A DNA stretch of 64,000 bases from Paragordius varius (lineage: Eukaryota; Nematomorpha): contig OZ176057.1 of NCBI GenBank assembly GCA_964247055.1, positions 124,001 to 188,000 on the forward strand, read 5' to 3'. Of the stretch, positions 24,301 to 37,900 are shown piece by piece. The notes below the pieces were generated by a model, which was not told the origin of the DNA, made no database searches, and worked only from the letters and a program-made list of their open reading frames with translations. Numbering within the stretch: the stretch's first letter is position 1; each line of letters starts with the position of its first letter. Both the position numbers and the translations under genes were made by a program.

Positions 24301-27300
24301 GATGAGTTTTAATGTTAAGTAATTGTGGCCGTTTTATTTTAGGCAAAAGGATATAATCGATCATGGTAGATGAGTTTGCTGTTTGAAAAGTGGTAAGTTG
24401 ATTGTGTTTTTTTGTGAAGTGGGTGTTGGCTATGATTAGTTGGTTTGTTTGGCAATATTCTAACATCTGTTCTCCCATCTTGTCAGTACTGCCATAGCCG
24501 TTTCCACCATGGACTTCCCTGAAATCGTGTTCATTATTACTAATGTGATTATTGAAGTCACCTCCTAAGAAGATGGATTCCTTGCCTGGTATTGTATTTG
24601 TTAGATCTTGGAGTTCCGTCCAAAATTGTTGTTTAATTTCGTCTTTTAAACCTGGTTGGGGCGCGTATATCGATATATTTAGGATGTAGTCATCGTGCAC
24701 AACCTTAAGCTGTATTATTCTTTCATTGTGTCTCGTTACTTGGATAACGTTTTCGCGAAGACAATTTTTAATCGCTATTGCTACACCCGTCTGACCATTT
24801 TCTTGTCCTTGATAATAGAGTGTGTAATTGTTCGTGGTAATTAAGTTGTCTCCTTTTAATCTGGTTTCTTGTAAGCAGCAGATGTCGACATTCTTAGATT
24901 CGAGAAAATCAATTATCATGTGTAATTTTCCATTTAAAGTACCGATGTTCCAGGTAGCGAATTTAAATGTGTTGAGATTATTCATAATTCAGGTGTCGTG
25001 TTTTTTTATAATTGTTATATCAGTATATTATTATAATTATTCGGTATTGGTATCGTTATGATGAAATAAAAGTATTAAATTAATTGGTAGGAGGATTTTG
25101 TAATAAGATATAATGTTAATAGTAAGAAAAATTAAATAAGTAAATATATTATTGTTATGATAGTAGATAGAAGTTATTAATAATGTAATATCAATTATTA
25201 TTATCGTTTCGTTTGAGAGTAAGTAGTTTTTGAATAAGACGTGTTCATGGTGTATAGGTTGAGGCGAGGTTTTTACTTTTCACATGCCCTTGTGAAAAAA
25301 CTCCTTACGGAGTAGATGTTTTTGCAGAACATCCAAAACTGGCCTCTGCTGTTCGTACACCAAAGGTGATCCGACCAACACCGCGGGGAGGTAGCAGTAG
25401 GACTTTGTTGGTCCTACTGGTTGTAGAGAGGGAATTGTTTTTTTAAGTTTAAGGTGGTGGCTGGCCTTGTTGGAAAGACATGTTGAAAGTTTTTTTTACG
25501 AATTCTTTTAAAATGTTTCCATTTTTATTTGGGAATTTTATTCTAAATATGAGTGGAAAATAAGCAGATAATGTATGTGAGATTTGCAATCTCCACATCT
25601 AATAAGATGTTCATTTAGTTTTATTGTTAGAAAGCTAATTCTTAAACGATATTTTTGTCCGAATAGAAACCAGAATGAGAATATTTGTCAAAAGCCATCA
25701 TTAGAAATTCAAAACTTAATGCTCCAAAAAACAATTTAATTTCATCATTCCCTTCCTATCCGTGATTTTATTGATATGGAAGAACCTAAAGTTGTTAGAT
25801 ATCTAAAATTTACGTTACAATATAATCACACGTTAGGGTGCATATATAAAATAAAGATTATGGTTTTCTTAATAAAATAACAGTATTTTACACATTTAAT
25901 TAAAGGATTTATTTTTGATATTTTTTGATGTGATTATTTCTATATTGATTGTTATTTGTAGCAATCAAATATTTCGATGATTTTTTAGGGGCAGATCTTA
26001 AAGAAAGAATATCTATGCCAATAGAACGGGTCGGAGATCATGTTCAAAAAATGCGCAATCTTTTCCAACGTTTCTATCGACTTCCTCAATTAACCATTGC
26101 GGCTTTAGATGGTTCAGCTTTTGGTGGGGGTTTAGAATTGGCCCTATCAGCTGATATGAGAATAACCAGTATTTAATATACTTTTTATTCGAATTTATAT
26201 ATTGTAAAGACAGAACGTTAAATAATTAGGTAAATATTTATTTAAATATAACGACCATTTTTATCCTTTACTTATAGTTTTTTCAAAAAAGGAAAAACTC
26301 TATCGCATATTATAACATAAATCATAAGGGTTATATTTAATATCTTATATTTAGCACTTTTAATTTTTACTGTATAGAAACTTATACGTATCAATATATA
26401 TGACTTTAGCTGACACTTCTAAGCTTGGTTTAGTTGAAACGAAATTAGGCATCATTCCTGGAGCTGGTATATATTTTAATGAATATATATTAACGATGAA
26501 TTCGATAATTAAATTTATATATAAAGTCTAATAATCTTTTTATTATCATTTAGATTCGTTTTGTTCAAATTTTACTAAATCTTTGCGCTTAATAAAGGCT
26601 TTAGCACAGTGCTTTCCAACGCTAATAATTTAAAGAATTTAATTAAATAATAAAACTTAAAACAAATCGTAGAATTTCTGGTGCGAATTATCATAATTTG
26701 TAAGCAATATGGAAAAAATATTTGAAAAATGCAGATATAGGGATCTCTTGATTGGGCTTATAACATAAAATATTTAGATTTTATCTTGGATTTTTGAGAA
26801 GCAAGAATTTTTAATATGTTGGGCCTCATCAAAAAAAGAGCACTGCTTTAGATTAATATTGTAAGACTGAACGTATAAATATAAACAATAAAATTATTAT
26901 TTTTTATGTTAAGAGCTTTTCCTTTAAGAAAGATTTATTTTCCTTTTTTATAATTGAAGGTGGAACCCAAAGATTAGCAAGACTGATTGGCACTCTTAAA
27001 GCTAAAGAACTCATTTTCTCCGGTTCTATTATTGATGGACAATTAGCCGAACAGCTGGGTTTAGTTAATCAATCCATCAAAATTGACCACACATCTAAGA
27101 CAGATTTTAATTCAAAAACTTAACTTAAACCCTTTTTGGAACCACCAATTATTTTTGACCAAAATTATGTTTAATTTAGAGGCGGTAATGTTCCAATTAC
27201 GATTTAAAAAATATGTTTATTTTAAAAGTTACTTTTTCCAGTTTTTTAACTGATTCTCTATTAATCGAATTCCTTTGTTTTGGTATATGCAGTAAAAGTA

Positions 27301-28241
27301 GAATTTATACGGGCAAAACTTTACAATTTAATGGCAAATATTTTTTTCAAAAGACAACAATACTTTTTTAATCAATTTTTAATTATAACTCATTGTTTAT
27401 TGCATAGGATGAAACCGAGATGTATATGCAAACATAATTAATTAAATATATAACGATTTTGACTAATAAATTATAAAGGAAAATTAGATTTAGAATGGTT
27501 GTCTTTTGAGAAAAATATTTGTTATATTTTTACGTTTTGTCCGCGTAATTTCAGTTTTTACTGTACTTGTTTACCATGATTGGAGTTTCTTGGCATTTAA
27601 ATCATTGGAATATGTCAAACAAATGGTATCACATTTTTAGGTCATAAGTTAATATGTCATATCTGATTAGATTACTAATTTTTTAATGACTTCTTTATAA
27701 ATATAACTCTAGAGAACAATTCAAACGAACATAGAAATGTCATTTTCCCAGCTTACGAGAGATCCTTGGAATTAGCAACTCAAATTTTGCAAAATTGTGT
27801 AAATAATTCAGCTAAATTTATACCCAAATATATTATTTACCTTTATGTAAAATTTAAAAGAGGTTTTTGAATGAGATAATTAAATAAGCTTGTGCTAATC
27901 GATTTTTTTATATTGATTTAGGACAAATCATTAGTTTCAACCTTTGGTTTTCTAAAATTATAACTTGTAAAACTTGTGCTTTATTTTTGATGTAGAGTCC
28001 TTTGAGTATTCGTTGTGCTAAAAAAGCCATTGATGAAGGAATGGACACAACAATAGAAAATGGTTTAGAAATTGAAAGAACTTGTTATGAAACTGTACGT
28101 AAAATTCCAATAGATAATTATGCTCTTAAACAATTTGTCTATAATAAATTTCATAAAATTTAGGTCATTTATTCAAACGACAGATTGGAAGGCTTAAAAG
28201 CATTTACTGAAAAAAGGAAACCAATTTTTAAAGGAAATTAA
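21344..28241 (+). CDS. AUH: Methylglutaconyl-CoA hydratase-like protein (enoyl-CoA hydratase/isomerase family), copy A
   Basis: AUH-type hydratases act in mitochondria on 3-methylglutaconyl-CoA in leucine breakdown; some bind AU-rich RNA. Exons: 21344-21526 ([19 protein letters not shown]), 21608-21695 ([12 protein letters not shown]), 25989-26168 (GADLKER, then the oxyanion-hole and catalytic loop [20 protein letters not shown]), 26410-26466 ([15 protein letters not shown]), 26960 to about 27120 ([11 protein letters not shown]), about 27714-27798 ([11 protein letters not shown]), 27996-28094 ([10 protein letters not shown]), 28164-28241 ([19 protein letters not shown]). Order and motifs match the whole crotonase fold. 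Oddities: no GT donor is visible between 27060 and the in-frame TAA at 27121-27123, so exon 5 either ends the protein early or its donor is mutated. The start could also be the ATG at 21368. Intron 2 holds a 3.4-kb LINE. Confidence 0.82.
22067..24985 (-). CDS. LINE endonuclease-reverse transcriptase, one in-frame stop
   Basis: From ATG at 24985 the frame runs about 970 codons, with one TAA at 23609-23611 between ITENEL and [13 protein letters not shown]. Domains in order: apurinic endonuclease ([11 protein letters not shown] at the start, [30 protein letters not shown]), a linker with basic and Trp-rich stretches ([11 protein letters not shown]), reverse transcriptase ([28 protein letters not shown], catalytic LIFADDIVL), then a PHD-like zinc-binding segment [18 protein letters not shown]...HKKCS...FKCDNC, then the C-terminal region ([25 protein letters not shown]). 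Length and single-frame layout fit the RTE group. The coding frame is otherwise clean, implying recent insertion. Confidence 0.88.
25371..25419 (-). other. Predicted H-type pseudoknot at the LINE 5' terminus
   Basis: On the minus strand the first nine nucleotides of the element, CAGTAGGAC, pair perfectly with GTCCTACTG (25395-25403) around the loop CAACAAA. The loop and stem edge ACCAACA are exactly complementary to TGTTGGT downstream (plus 25374-25380). Two helices thus interlock right at the element's first base. No stem fits between the first-helix strands, so the full HDV-like ribozyme fold is not established. Confidence 0.5.
27290..27563. mobile_element. Pogo/Tc1-like MITE in AUH intron 5
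   Basis: About 274 bp. It starts CAGTAAAAGTAGAATTTATA and ends AATTTCAGTTTTTACTG, followed by TA. The motif ATGGTTGTCTTTTGAGAAAA and TTTTACGTTTTGTCCG recur in the copy at 61162-61438 and in fragments near 10880-10975 and 28786-28850. CAGT termini next to TA suggest the Tc1/mariner-pogo superfamily. No transposase. Confidence 0.6.
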
Positions 28242-28969
28242 TTAATTGATCATGTTTTATTTAATAAATTTTATTATATATATAACACATGAAGATATTT
28301 ATCAGTTAATTTTGTTAGATAAAAAACGTGATGATGAATGTCCTTTTTTAATTATTTAATTAGACACAAAGTATACGTTGTTAGCGAAATTTAAATAATT
28401 CCACTTTATGTGGGAATCTATTGTGTTAAATTAAAAAATAATAATACCTCCTTGATGTGTACAAAAACTAATGGAAATTTTCTCGATCACAGACAGCCCT
28501 TATATTGTTGATTTGGATTAACTTTTAGGCCTATAATAATTCTTTATAAAGACATGTATAATCAGTATAATAAATTTCCATTTATTAATATTAAAAATAA
28601 ATAATTTTTTTAAAAAATTTACCATATCTTCTCTTAATTCCTTTTAAATTTATCATCTCTTTATGTGAAAGGGTGATTTATCTCAATTATATGACTTTTG
28701 CAATTATATAATTTATGTAGGAAATATCTTGCAATATGGCGTAACTATACATACGATAGCTAAAACAACGATATCTAGGTTATGAAAAGTATGGTTGTTT
28801 TTTATAAAAAAATCGTCTTTTAGTTTTAACGTTTTGACCGTCAAATGTTTGGTATAATAAGATTTTTGATCTAGTTAACAAATTGTTTTAAGCATGAGCT
28901 TCTTTGACTTGCGCAACAATCATTTTATTAAATTTAATGTTTTTTTAAATTTTAACAATAATTCACCTT
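28242..28969. other. Intergenic stretch between AUH copy A and satellite array 2
   Basis: It holds the probable AUH poly(A) signal AATAAA at 28263-28268, 22 bp after the stop. A pogo-like MITE fragment lies near 28786-28850. An ATG at 28894 opens a 41-codon frame that runs into the first satellite unit and ends GGFGGGWM at 29019. No other gene seen. Confidence 0.5.
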
Positions 28970-31900
28970 CATCCATCCTAATACTGAAACGTCGCGGTTT
29001 CGGTGGCGGATGGATGTAAACCCAATATACGAGAATCCATTAAGACAGTTGCATCAATCAGGTCCAAGTCTTACAAAAAACCGTCCGGCAAAATCTGTTC
29101 AAATTGGTTCACAGCCAAATCAACCAACCTTCCTAACTCCATCTATCCTAATACTGAAAAGGGGTGGCTTCGGTGGCGGATGGATGTTAACACAATATAC
29201 GATATTCCATTAAGACCGTTGCATCAATCAGGTCCAAGTCTTACAAAAAACCTACCGGCAAAATCTGTTCAAATTGGTTCTCAGCCAAATCAACCAACCT
29301 TCCTAACTCCATCTATCCTAATACTGAAAAGGGGTGGTTTCGGTGGCGGATGGATGTAAACTCAATATACGAATTCCATTAAGCCTGTTGCATCAATCAG
29401 GTCCAAGTCTTAAAAAAATCGTTACGGAAAATCTGTTCAAATTGGTTCTCAGCCAAATCAACCAACCTTCCTAACTCCATCTATCCTAATACTGAAAAGG
29501 GGTGGCTTCGGTGGCGGATGGATGTAAACTCAATATACGATATTCCATTAAGACAGTTGCATCAATCAGGTCCAAGTCTTACAAAAAACCGTTACGCAAA
29601 ATCTGTTCAAATTGGTTTTCAGCCAAATCAACCAACCTTCCTAACTCCATCTATCCTAATACTGAAAAGGGGTGGTTTCGGTGGCGGATGGATGTAAACT
29701 CAATATACGAATTCCATTAAGCCTGTTGCATCAATCAGGTCCAAGTCTTACAAAAAACCTACCGGCAAAATCTGTTCAAATTGGTTCTCAGCCAAATCAA
29801 CCAACCTTCCTAACTCCATCTATCCTAATACTGAAAAGGGGTGGTTTCGGTGGCGGATGGATGTAAACTCAATATACGAGAATCCATTAAGACAGTTGCA
29901 TCAATCAGGTCCAAGTCTTACAAAAAACCGTCCGGCAAAATCTGTTCAAATTGGTTCACAGCCAAATCAACCAACCTTCCTAACTCCATCTATCCTAATA
30001 CTGAAAAGGGGTGGCTTCGGTGGCGGATGGATGTTAACACAATATACGATATTCCATTAAGACCGTTGCATCAATCAGGTCCAAGTCTTACAAAAAACCT
30101 ACCGGCAAAATCTGTTCAAATTGGTTCTCAGCCAAATCAACCAACCTTCCTAACTCCATCTATCCTAATACTGAAAAGGGGTGGTTTCGGTGGCGGATGG
30201 ATGTAAACTCAATATACGAATTCCATTAAGCCTGTTGCATCAATCAGGTCCAAGTCTTAAAAAAATCGTTACGGAAAATCTGTTCAAATTGGTTCTCAGC
30301 CAAATCAACCAACCTTCCTAACTCCATCTATCCTAATACTGAAAAGGGGTGGCTTCGGTGGCGGATGGATGTAAACTCAATATACGATATTCCATTAAGA
30401 CAGTTGCATCAATCAGGTCCAAGTCTTACAAAAAACCGTTACGCAAAATCTGTTCAAATTGGTTTTCAGCCAAATCAACCAACCTTCCTAACTCCATCTA
30501 TCCTAATACTGAAAAGGGGTGGTTTCGGTGGCGGATGGATGTAAACTCAATATACGAGAATCCATTAAGACAGTTGCATCAATCAGGTCCAAGTCTTACA
30601 AAAAACCGTCCGGCAAAATCTGTTCAAATTGGTTCACAGCCAAATCAACCAACCTTCCTAACTCCATCTATCCTAATACTGAAAAGGGGTGGCTTCGGTG
30701 GCGGATGGATGTTAACACAATATACGATATTCCATTAAGACCGTTGCATCAATCAGGTCCAAGTCTTACAAAAAACCGTCCGGCAAAATCTCTTCAAATT
30801 GGTTCTCAGCCAAATCAACCAACCTTCCTAACTCCATCTATCCTAATACTGAAATGGGGTGGCTTCGGTGGCGGATGGATGTAAACTCAATATACGATAT
30901 TTCATTAAGACAGTTGCATCAATCAGGTCCAAGTCTTACAAAAAAACGTCCGGCAAAATCTGTTCAAATTGGTTCTCAGCCAAATCAACCTTCCTAACTC
31001 CATCTATCCTAATACTGAAAAGGGGTGGCTTCGATGGCGGATGGATGTAAACTCAATATACGATATTTCATTAAGACAGTTGCATCAATCAGGTCCAAGT
31101 CTTACAAAAAACCGTCCGGCAAAATCTGTTCAAATTGGTTCTCAGCCAAATCAACCAACCTTCCTAACTCCATCTATCCCAATACTGAAAAGGGGTGGCT
31201 TCGGTGGCGGATGGATGTTAACACAATATACGATATTCCATTAAGACCGTTGCATCAATCAGGTCCAAGTCTTACAAAAAACCTACCGGCAAAATCTGTT
31301 CAAATTGGTTTTCAGCCAAATCAACCAACCTTCCTAACTCCATCTATCCTAATACTGAAAAGGGGTGGTTTCGGTGGCGGATGGATGTAAACTCAATATA
31401 CGAATTCCATTAAGCCTGTTGCATCAATCAGGTCCAAGTCTTAAAAAAATCGTTACGGAAAATCTGTTCAAATTGGTTCTCAGCCAAATCAACCAACCTT
31501 CCTAACTCCATCTATCCTAATACTGAAAAGGGGTGGCTTCGGTGGCGGATGGATGTAAACTCAATATACGATATTCCATTAAGACAGTTGCATCAATCAG
31601 GTCCAAGTCTTACAAAAAACCGTTACGCAAAATCTGTTCAAATTGGTTCTCAGCCAAATCAACCAATCCTAACTCCGTCTATCCTAATACTGAAAAGGGG
31701 TGGCTTCGGTGGCGGATGGATGTAAACTCAATATACGATATTTCATTAAGACAGTTGCATCAATCAGGTCTAAGTCTTACAAAAAACCGTCCGGCAAAAT
31801 CTGTTCAAATTGGTTCTCAGCCAAATCAACCAACCTTTCTAACTCCATCTATCCTAATACTGAAAAGGGGTGGCTTCGGTGGCGGATGGATGTAAACTCA

Positions 31901-34900
31901 ATATACGATATTCCATTAAGACCGTTGTATCAATCAGGTCCAAGTCTTACAAAAAACCATCCGGCAAAATCTATTCAAATTGGTGCTCAGCCAAATCAAC
32001 CAACCTTCCTAACTCCATCTATCCTAATACTGAAAAGGGGTGGTTTCGGTGGCGGATGGATGTAAACTCAATATACGAATTCCATTAAGACAGTTGCATC
32101 AATCAGTTCCAAGTCTTACAAAAAACGTCCGGCAAAATCTGTTCAAATTGGTTCTCACCCAAATCAACCAACCTTTCTAACTCCATCTATCCTAATACTG
32201 AAAAGGGGTGGCTTCGGTGGCGGATGGATGTAAACTCAATATACGATATTCCATTAAGACAGTTGCATCAATCAGGTTTAAGTCTTACAAAAAAGCGTCC
32301 GGCAAAATCTGTTCAAATTGGTTCTCAGCCAAATCAACCAACCTTACTAACTCCTACTATCCTAATACTGAAAAGGGGTGGCTTCGGTGGCGGATGGATG
32401 TAAACTCAATATACGATATTCCATTAAGACAGTTGCATCAATCAGGTTTAAGTCTTACAAAAAAGCGTCCGGCAAAATCTGTTCAAATTGGTTCTCAGCC
32501 AAATCAACCAACCTTACTAACTCCTACTATCCTAATACTGAAAAGGGGTGGCTTCGATGGCGGATGGATGTAAACTCAATATACGATATTTCATTAAGAC
32601 AGTTGCATCAATCAGGTCCAAGTCTTACAAAAAACCGTCCGGCAAAATCTGTTCAAATTGGTTCTCAGCCAAATCAACCAACCTTCCTAACTCCATCTAT
32701 CCTAATACTGAAAAGGGGTGGTTTCGGTGGCGGATGGATGTAAACTCAATATACGAATTCCATTACGCAATCAGGTCCAAGTCTTACAAAAAACCGTCCG
32801 GCAAAATCTGTTCAAATTGGTTCTCAGCCAAATCAACCAATCCTAACTGGGTCTATCCTAATACTGAAAAGGGTGGCTTCGGTGGCGGATGGATGTAAAC
32901 TCAATATACGATATTTCATTAAGACAGTTGCATCAATCAGGTCTAAGTCTTACAAAAAACCGTCCGGCAAAATCTGTTCAAATTGGTTCTCAGCCAAATC
33001 AACCAACCTTTCTAACTCCATCTATCCTAATACTGAAAAGGGGTGGCTTCGGTGGCGGATGGATGTAAACTCAATATACGATATTCCATTAAGACAGTTG
33101 CATCAATCAGGTTTAAGTCTTACAAAAAAGCGTCCGGCAAAATCTGTTCAAATTGGTTCTCAGCCAAATCAACCAATCCTAACTCCGTCTATCCTAATAC
33201 TGAAAAGGGGTGGTTTCGGTGGCGGATGGATGTAAACTCAATATACGATATTCCATTAAGACCGTTGTATCAATCAGGTCCAAGTCTTACAAAAAACCAT
33301 CCGGCAAAATCTATTCAAATTGGTGCTCAGCCAAATCAACCAACCTTCCTAACTCCATCTATCCTAATACTGAAAAGGGGTGGTTTCGGTGGCGGATGGA
33401 TGTAAACTCAATATACGAATATCCATTACGCAATCAGGTCCAAGTCTTACAAAAAACCGTCCGGCAAAATCTGTTCAAATTGGTTCTCAGCCAAATCAAC
33501 CAATCCTAACTCCGTCTATCCTAATACTGAAAAGGGGTGGCTTCGGTGGCGGATGGATGTAAACTCAATATACGATATTTCATTAAGACAGTTGCATCAA
33601 TCAGGTCTAAGTCTTACAAAAAACCGTCCGGCAAAATCTGTTCAAATTGGTTCTCAGCCAAATCAACCAACCTTTCTAACTCCATCTATCCTAATACTGA
33701 AAAGGGGTGGCTTCGGTGGCGGATGGATGTAAACTCAATATACGATATTCCATTAAGACAGTTGCATCAATCAGGTTTAAGTCTTACAAAAAAGCGTCCG
33801 GCAAAATCTGTTCAAATTGGTTCTCAGCCAAATCAATCAACCTTACTAACTCCTACTATCCTAATACTGAAAAGGGGTGGCTTCGATGGCGGATGGATGT
33901 AAACTCAATATACGATATTTCATTAAGACAGTTGCATCAATCAGGTCCAAGTCTTACAAAAAACCGTCCGGCAAAATCTGTTCAAATTGGTTCTCAGCCA
34001 AATCAACCAACCTTCCTAACTCCATCTATCCTAATACTGAAAAGGGGTGGTTTCGGTGGCGGATGGATGTAAACTCAATATACGAATTCCATTAAGCCTG
34101 TTGCATCAATCAGGTCCAAGTCTTAAAAAAATCGTTACGGAAATTCTGTTCAAATTGGTTCTCAGCCAAATCAACCAACCTTCCTAACTCCATCTATCCT
34201 AATACTGAAAAGGGGTGGCTTCGGTGGCGGATGGATGTAAACTCAATATACGATATTCCATTAAGACAGTTGCATCAATCAGGTCTAAGTCTTACAAAAA
34301 ACCGTCCGGCAAAATCTGTTCAAATTGGTTCTCAGCCAAATCAACCAACCTTCCCTCCATCTATCCTAATACTGAAAAGGGGTGGCTTCGGTGGCGGATG
34401 GATGTAAACTCAATATACGAGATTCCATTAAGACAGTTGCATCAATCAGGTTTAAGTCTTACAAAAAACCGTCCGGCAAAATCTGTTCAAATTGGTTCTC
34501 AGCCAAATCAACCAACCTTACTAACTCCATCTATCCTAATACTGAAAAGGGGTGGCTTCGGTGGCGGATGGATGTAAACTCAATATACGAATATCCATTA
34601 CGCAATCAGGTCCAAGTCTTACAAAAAACCGTCCGGCAAAATCTGTTCAAATTGGTTGTCAGCCAAATCAACCAATCTTCCTAACTCCGTCTATCCTAAT
34701 ACTGAAAAGGGGTGGCTTCGGTGGCGGATGGATGTAAACTCAATATACGATATTCCATTAAGACAGTTGCATCAATCAGGTCCAAGTCTTACAAAAAACC
34801 GTTACGCAAAATCTGTTCAAATTGGTTCTCAGCCAAATCAACCAACCTTCCTAACTCCATCTATCCTAATACTGAAAGGGGGTGGTTTCGGTGGCGGATG

Positions 34901-37900
34901 GATGTAAACTCAATATACGAATTCCATTAAGACAGTTGCATCAATCAGGTCCAAGTCTTACAAAAAACGTCCGGCAAAATCTGTTCAAATTGGTTCTCAC
35001 CCAAATCAACCAACCTTCCTAACTCCATCTATCCTAATACTGAAAAGGGGTGGTTTCGGTGGCGGATGGATGTAAACTCAATATACGAATTCCATTAAGC
35101 CTGTTGCATCAATCAGGTCCAAGTCTTACAAAAAACCTACCGGCAAAATCTGTTCAAATTGGTTCTCAGCCAAATCAACCAACCTTCCTAACTCCATCTA
35201 TCCTAATACTGAAAAGGGGTGGCTTCGGTGGCGGATGGATGTAAACTCAATATACGATATTCCATTAAGACAGTTGCATCAATCAGGTCCAAGTCTTACA
35301 AAAAACCGTTACGCAAAATCTGTTCAAATTGGTTCTCAGCCAAATCAACCAACCTTCCTAACTCCATCTATCCTAATACTGAAAAGGGGTGGCTTCGGTG
35401 GCGGATGGATGTAAACTCAATATACGATATTCCATTAAGACCGTTGCATCAATCAGGTCCAAGTCTTAAAAAAATCGTTACCCAAAATCTGTTCAAATTG
35501 GTTCTCAGCCAAATCAACCAACCTTCCTAACTCCATCTATCCTAATACTGAAAAGGGGTTCGGTGCGGATGGATGTAAACTCAATATACGATATTCCATT
35601 AAGACAGTTGCATCAATCAGGTCCAAGTCTTACAAAAAACCGTTACGCAAAATCTGTTCAAATTGGTTCTCAGCCAAATCAACCAATCTTCCTAACTCCG
35701 TCTATCCTAATAATGAAAAGGGGTGGCTTCGGTGGCGGATGGATGTAAACTCAATATACGATATTTCATTAAGACAGTTGCATCAATCAGGTCCAAGTCT
35801 TACAAAAAACCGTCCGGCAAAATCTGTTCAAATTGGTTCTCAGCCAAATCAACCAACCTTCCTAACTCCATCTATCCTAATACTGAAATGGGGTGGCTTC
35901 GGTGGCGGATGGATGTAAACTCAATATACGATATTTCATTAAGACAGTTGCATCAATCAGGTCCAAGTCTTACAAAAAACCGTCCGGCAAAATCTGTTCA
36001 AATTGGTTCTCAGCCAAATCAACCAACCTTCCTAACTCCATCTATCCTAATACTGAAAAGGGGTGGCTTCGATGGCGGATGGATGTAAACTCAATATACG
36101 ATATTTCATTAAGACAGTTGCATCAATCAGGTCCAAGTCTTACAAAAAACCGTCCGGCAAAATCTGTTCAAATTGGTTCACAGCCAAATCAACCAACCTT
36201 CCTAACTCCATCTATCCTAATACTGAAAAGGGGTGGCTTCGGTGGCGGATGGATGTAAACTCAATATACGATATTCCATTAAGACAGTTGCATCAATCAG
36301 GTCCAAGTCTTACAAAAAACCTACCGGCAAAATCTGTTCAAATTGGTTCTCAGCCAAATCAACCAACCTTCCTAACTCCATCTATCCTAATACTGAAAAG
36401 GGGTGGCTTCGGTGGCGGATGGATGTAAACTCAATATACGATATTCCATTAAGACAGTTGCATCAATCAGGTCCAAGTCTTACAAAAAACCGTTACGCAA
36501 AATCTGTTCAAATTGGTTCTCAGCCAAATCAACCAACCTTCCTAACTCCATCTATCCTAATACTGAAAAGGGGTGGCTTCGGTGGCGGATGGATGTAAAC
36601 TCAATATACGATATTCCATTAAGACCGTTGCATCAATCAGGTCCAAGTCTTAAAAAAATCGTTACGCAAAATCTGTTCAAATTGGTTCTCAGCCAAATCA
36701 ACCAACCTTCCTAACTCCATCTATCCTAATACTGAAAAGGGGTTCGGTGCGGATGGATGTAAACTCAATATACGATATTCCATTAAGACAGTGGCATCAA
36801 TCAGGTCCAAGTCTTACAAAAAACCGTTACGCAAAATCTGTTCAAATTGGTTCTCAGCCAAATCAACCAATCTTCCTAACTCCGTCTATCCTAATAATGA
36901 AAAGGGGTGGCTTCGGTGGCGGATGGATGTAAACTCAATATACGATATTTCATTAAGACAGTTGCATCAATCAGGTCCAAGTCTTACAAAAAACCGTCCG
37001 GCAAAATCTGTTCAAATTGGTTCTCAGCCAAATCAACCAACCTTCCTAACTCCATCTATCCTAATACTGAAATGGGATGGCTTCGGTGGCGGATGGATGT
37101 AAACTCAATATACGATATTTCATTAAGACAGTTGCATCAATCAGGTCCAAGTCTTACAAAAAACCGTCCGGCAAAATCTGTTCAAATTGGTTCTCAGCCA
37201 AATCAACCAACCTTCCTAACTCCATCTATCCTAATACTGAAAAGGGGTGGCTTCGATGGCGGATGGATGTAAACTCAATATACGATATTTCATTAAGACA
37301 GTTGCATCAATCAGGTCCAAGTCTTACAAAAAACCGTCCGGCAAAATCTGTTCAAATTGGTTCACAGCCAAATCAACCAACCTTCCTAACTCCATCTATC
37401 CTAATACTGAAAAGGGGTGGCTTCGGTGGCGGATGGATGTTAACACAATATACGATATTCCATTAAGACCGTTGCATCAATCAGGTCCAAGTCTTACAAA
37501 AAACCTACCGGCAAAATCTGTTCAAATTGGTTCTCAGCCAAATCAACCAACCTTCCTAACTCCATCTATCCTAATACTGAAAAGGGGTGGTTTCGGTGGC
37601 GGATGGATGTAAACTCAATATACGAATTCCATTAAGCCTGTTGCATCAATCAGGTCCAAGTCTTAAAAAAATCGTTACGGAAAATCTGTTCAAATTGGTT
37701 CTCAGCCAAATCAACCAACCTTCCTAACTCCATCTATCCTAATACTGAAAAGGGGTGGCTTCGGTGGCGGATGGATGTAAACTCAATATACGATATTCCA
37801 TTAAGACAGTTGCATCAATCAGGTCCAAGTCTTACAAAAAACAGTTACGCAAAATCTGTTCAAATTGGTTCTCAGCCAAATCAACCAATCCTAACTCCGT

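Larger units (their letters stand above)
21997..25419 (-). mobile_element. Nearly intact APE-type LINE (RTE-like) in AUH copy A intron 2
   Basis: A non-LTR element on the minus strand flanked by the 10-bp target duplication GTTGTAGAGA (21987-21996, 25420-25429). AUH copy B keeps the empty site at 62832-62841 (GTTGTAGATA). The 3' end at the left is not poly(A) but a short tandem ATCAAGT-type tail, as RTE elements have. The 5' end at 25419 is full-length-looking, with a 5' leader of about 430 bp that begins with a strong predicted pseudoknot. One long coding frame with a single stop follows. Confidence 0.88.

Noticed and set aside
25371-25419. Firm call of an HDV-like ribozyme at the LINE 5' end
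   Set aside because: Two interleaved helices fit, but the space for the third helix and the catalytic junction could not be matched by eye; only a pseudoknot is reported.
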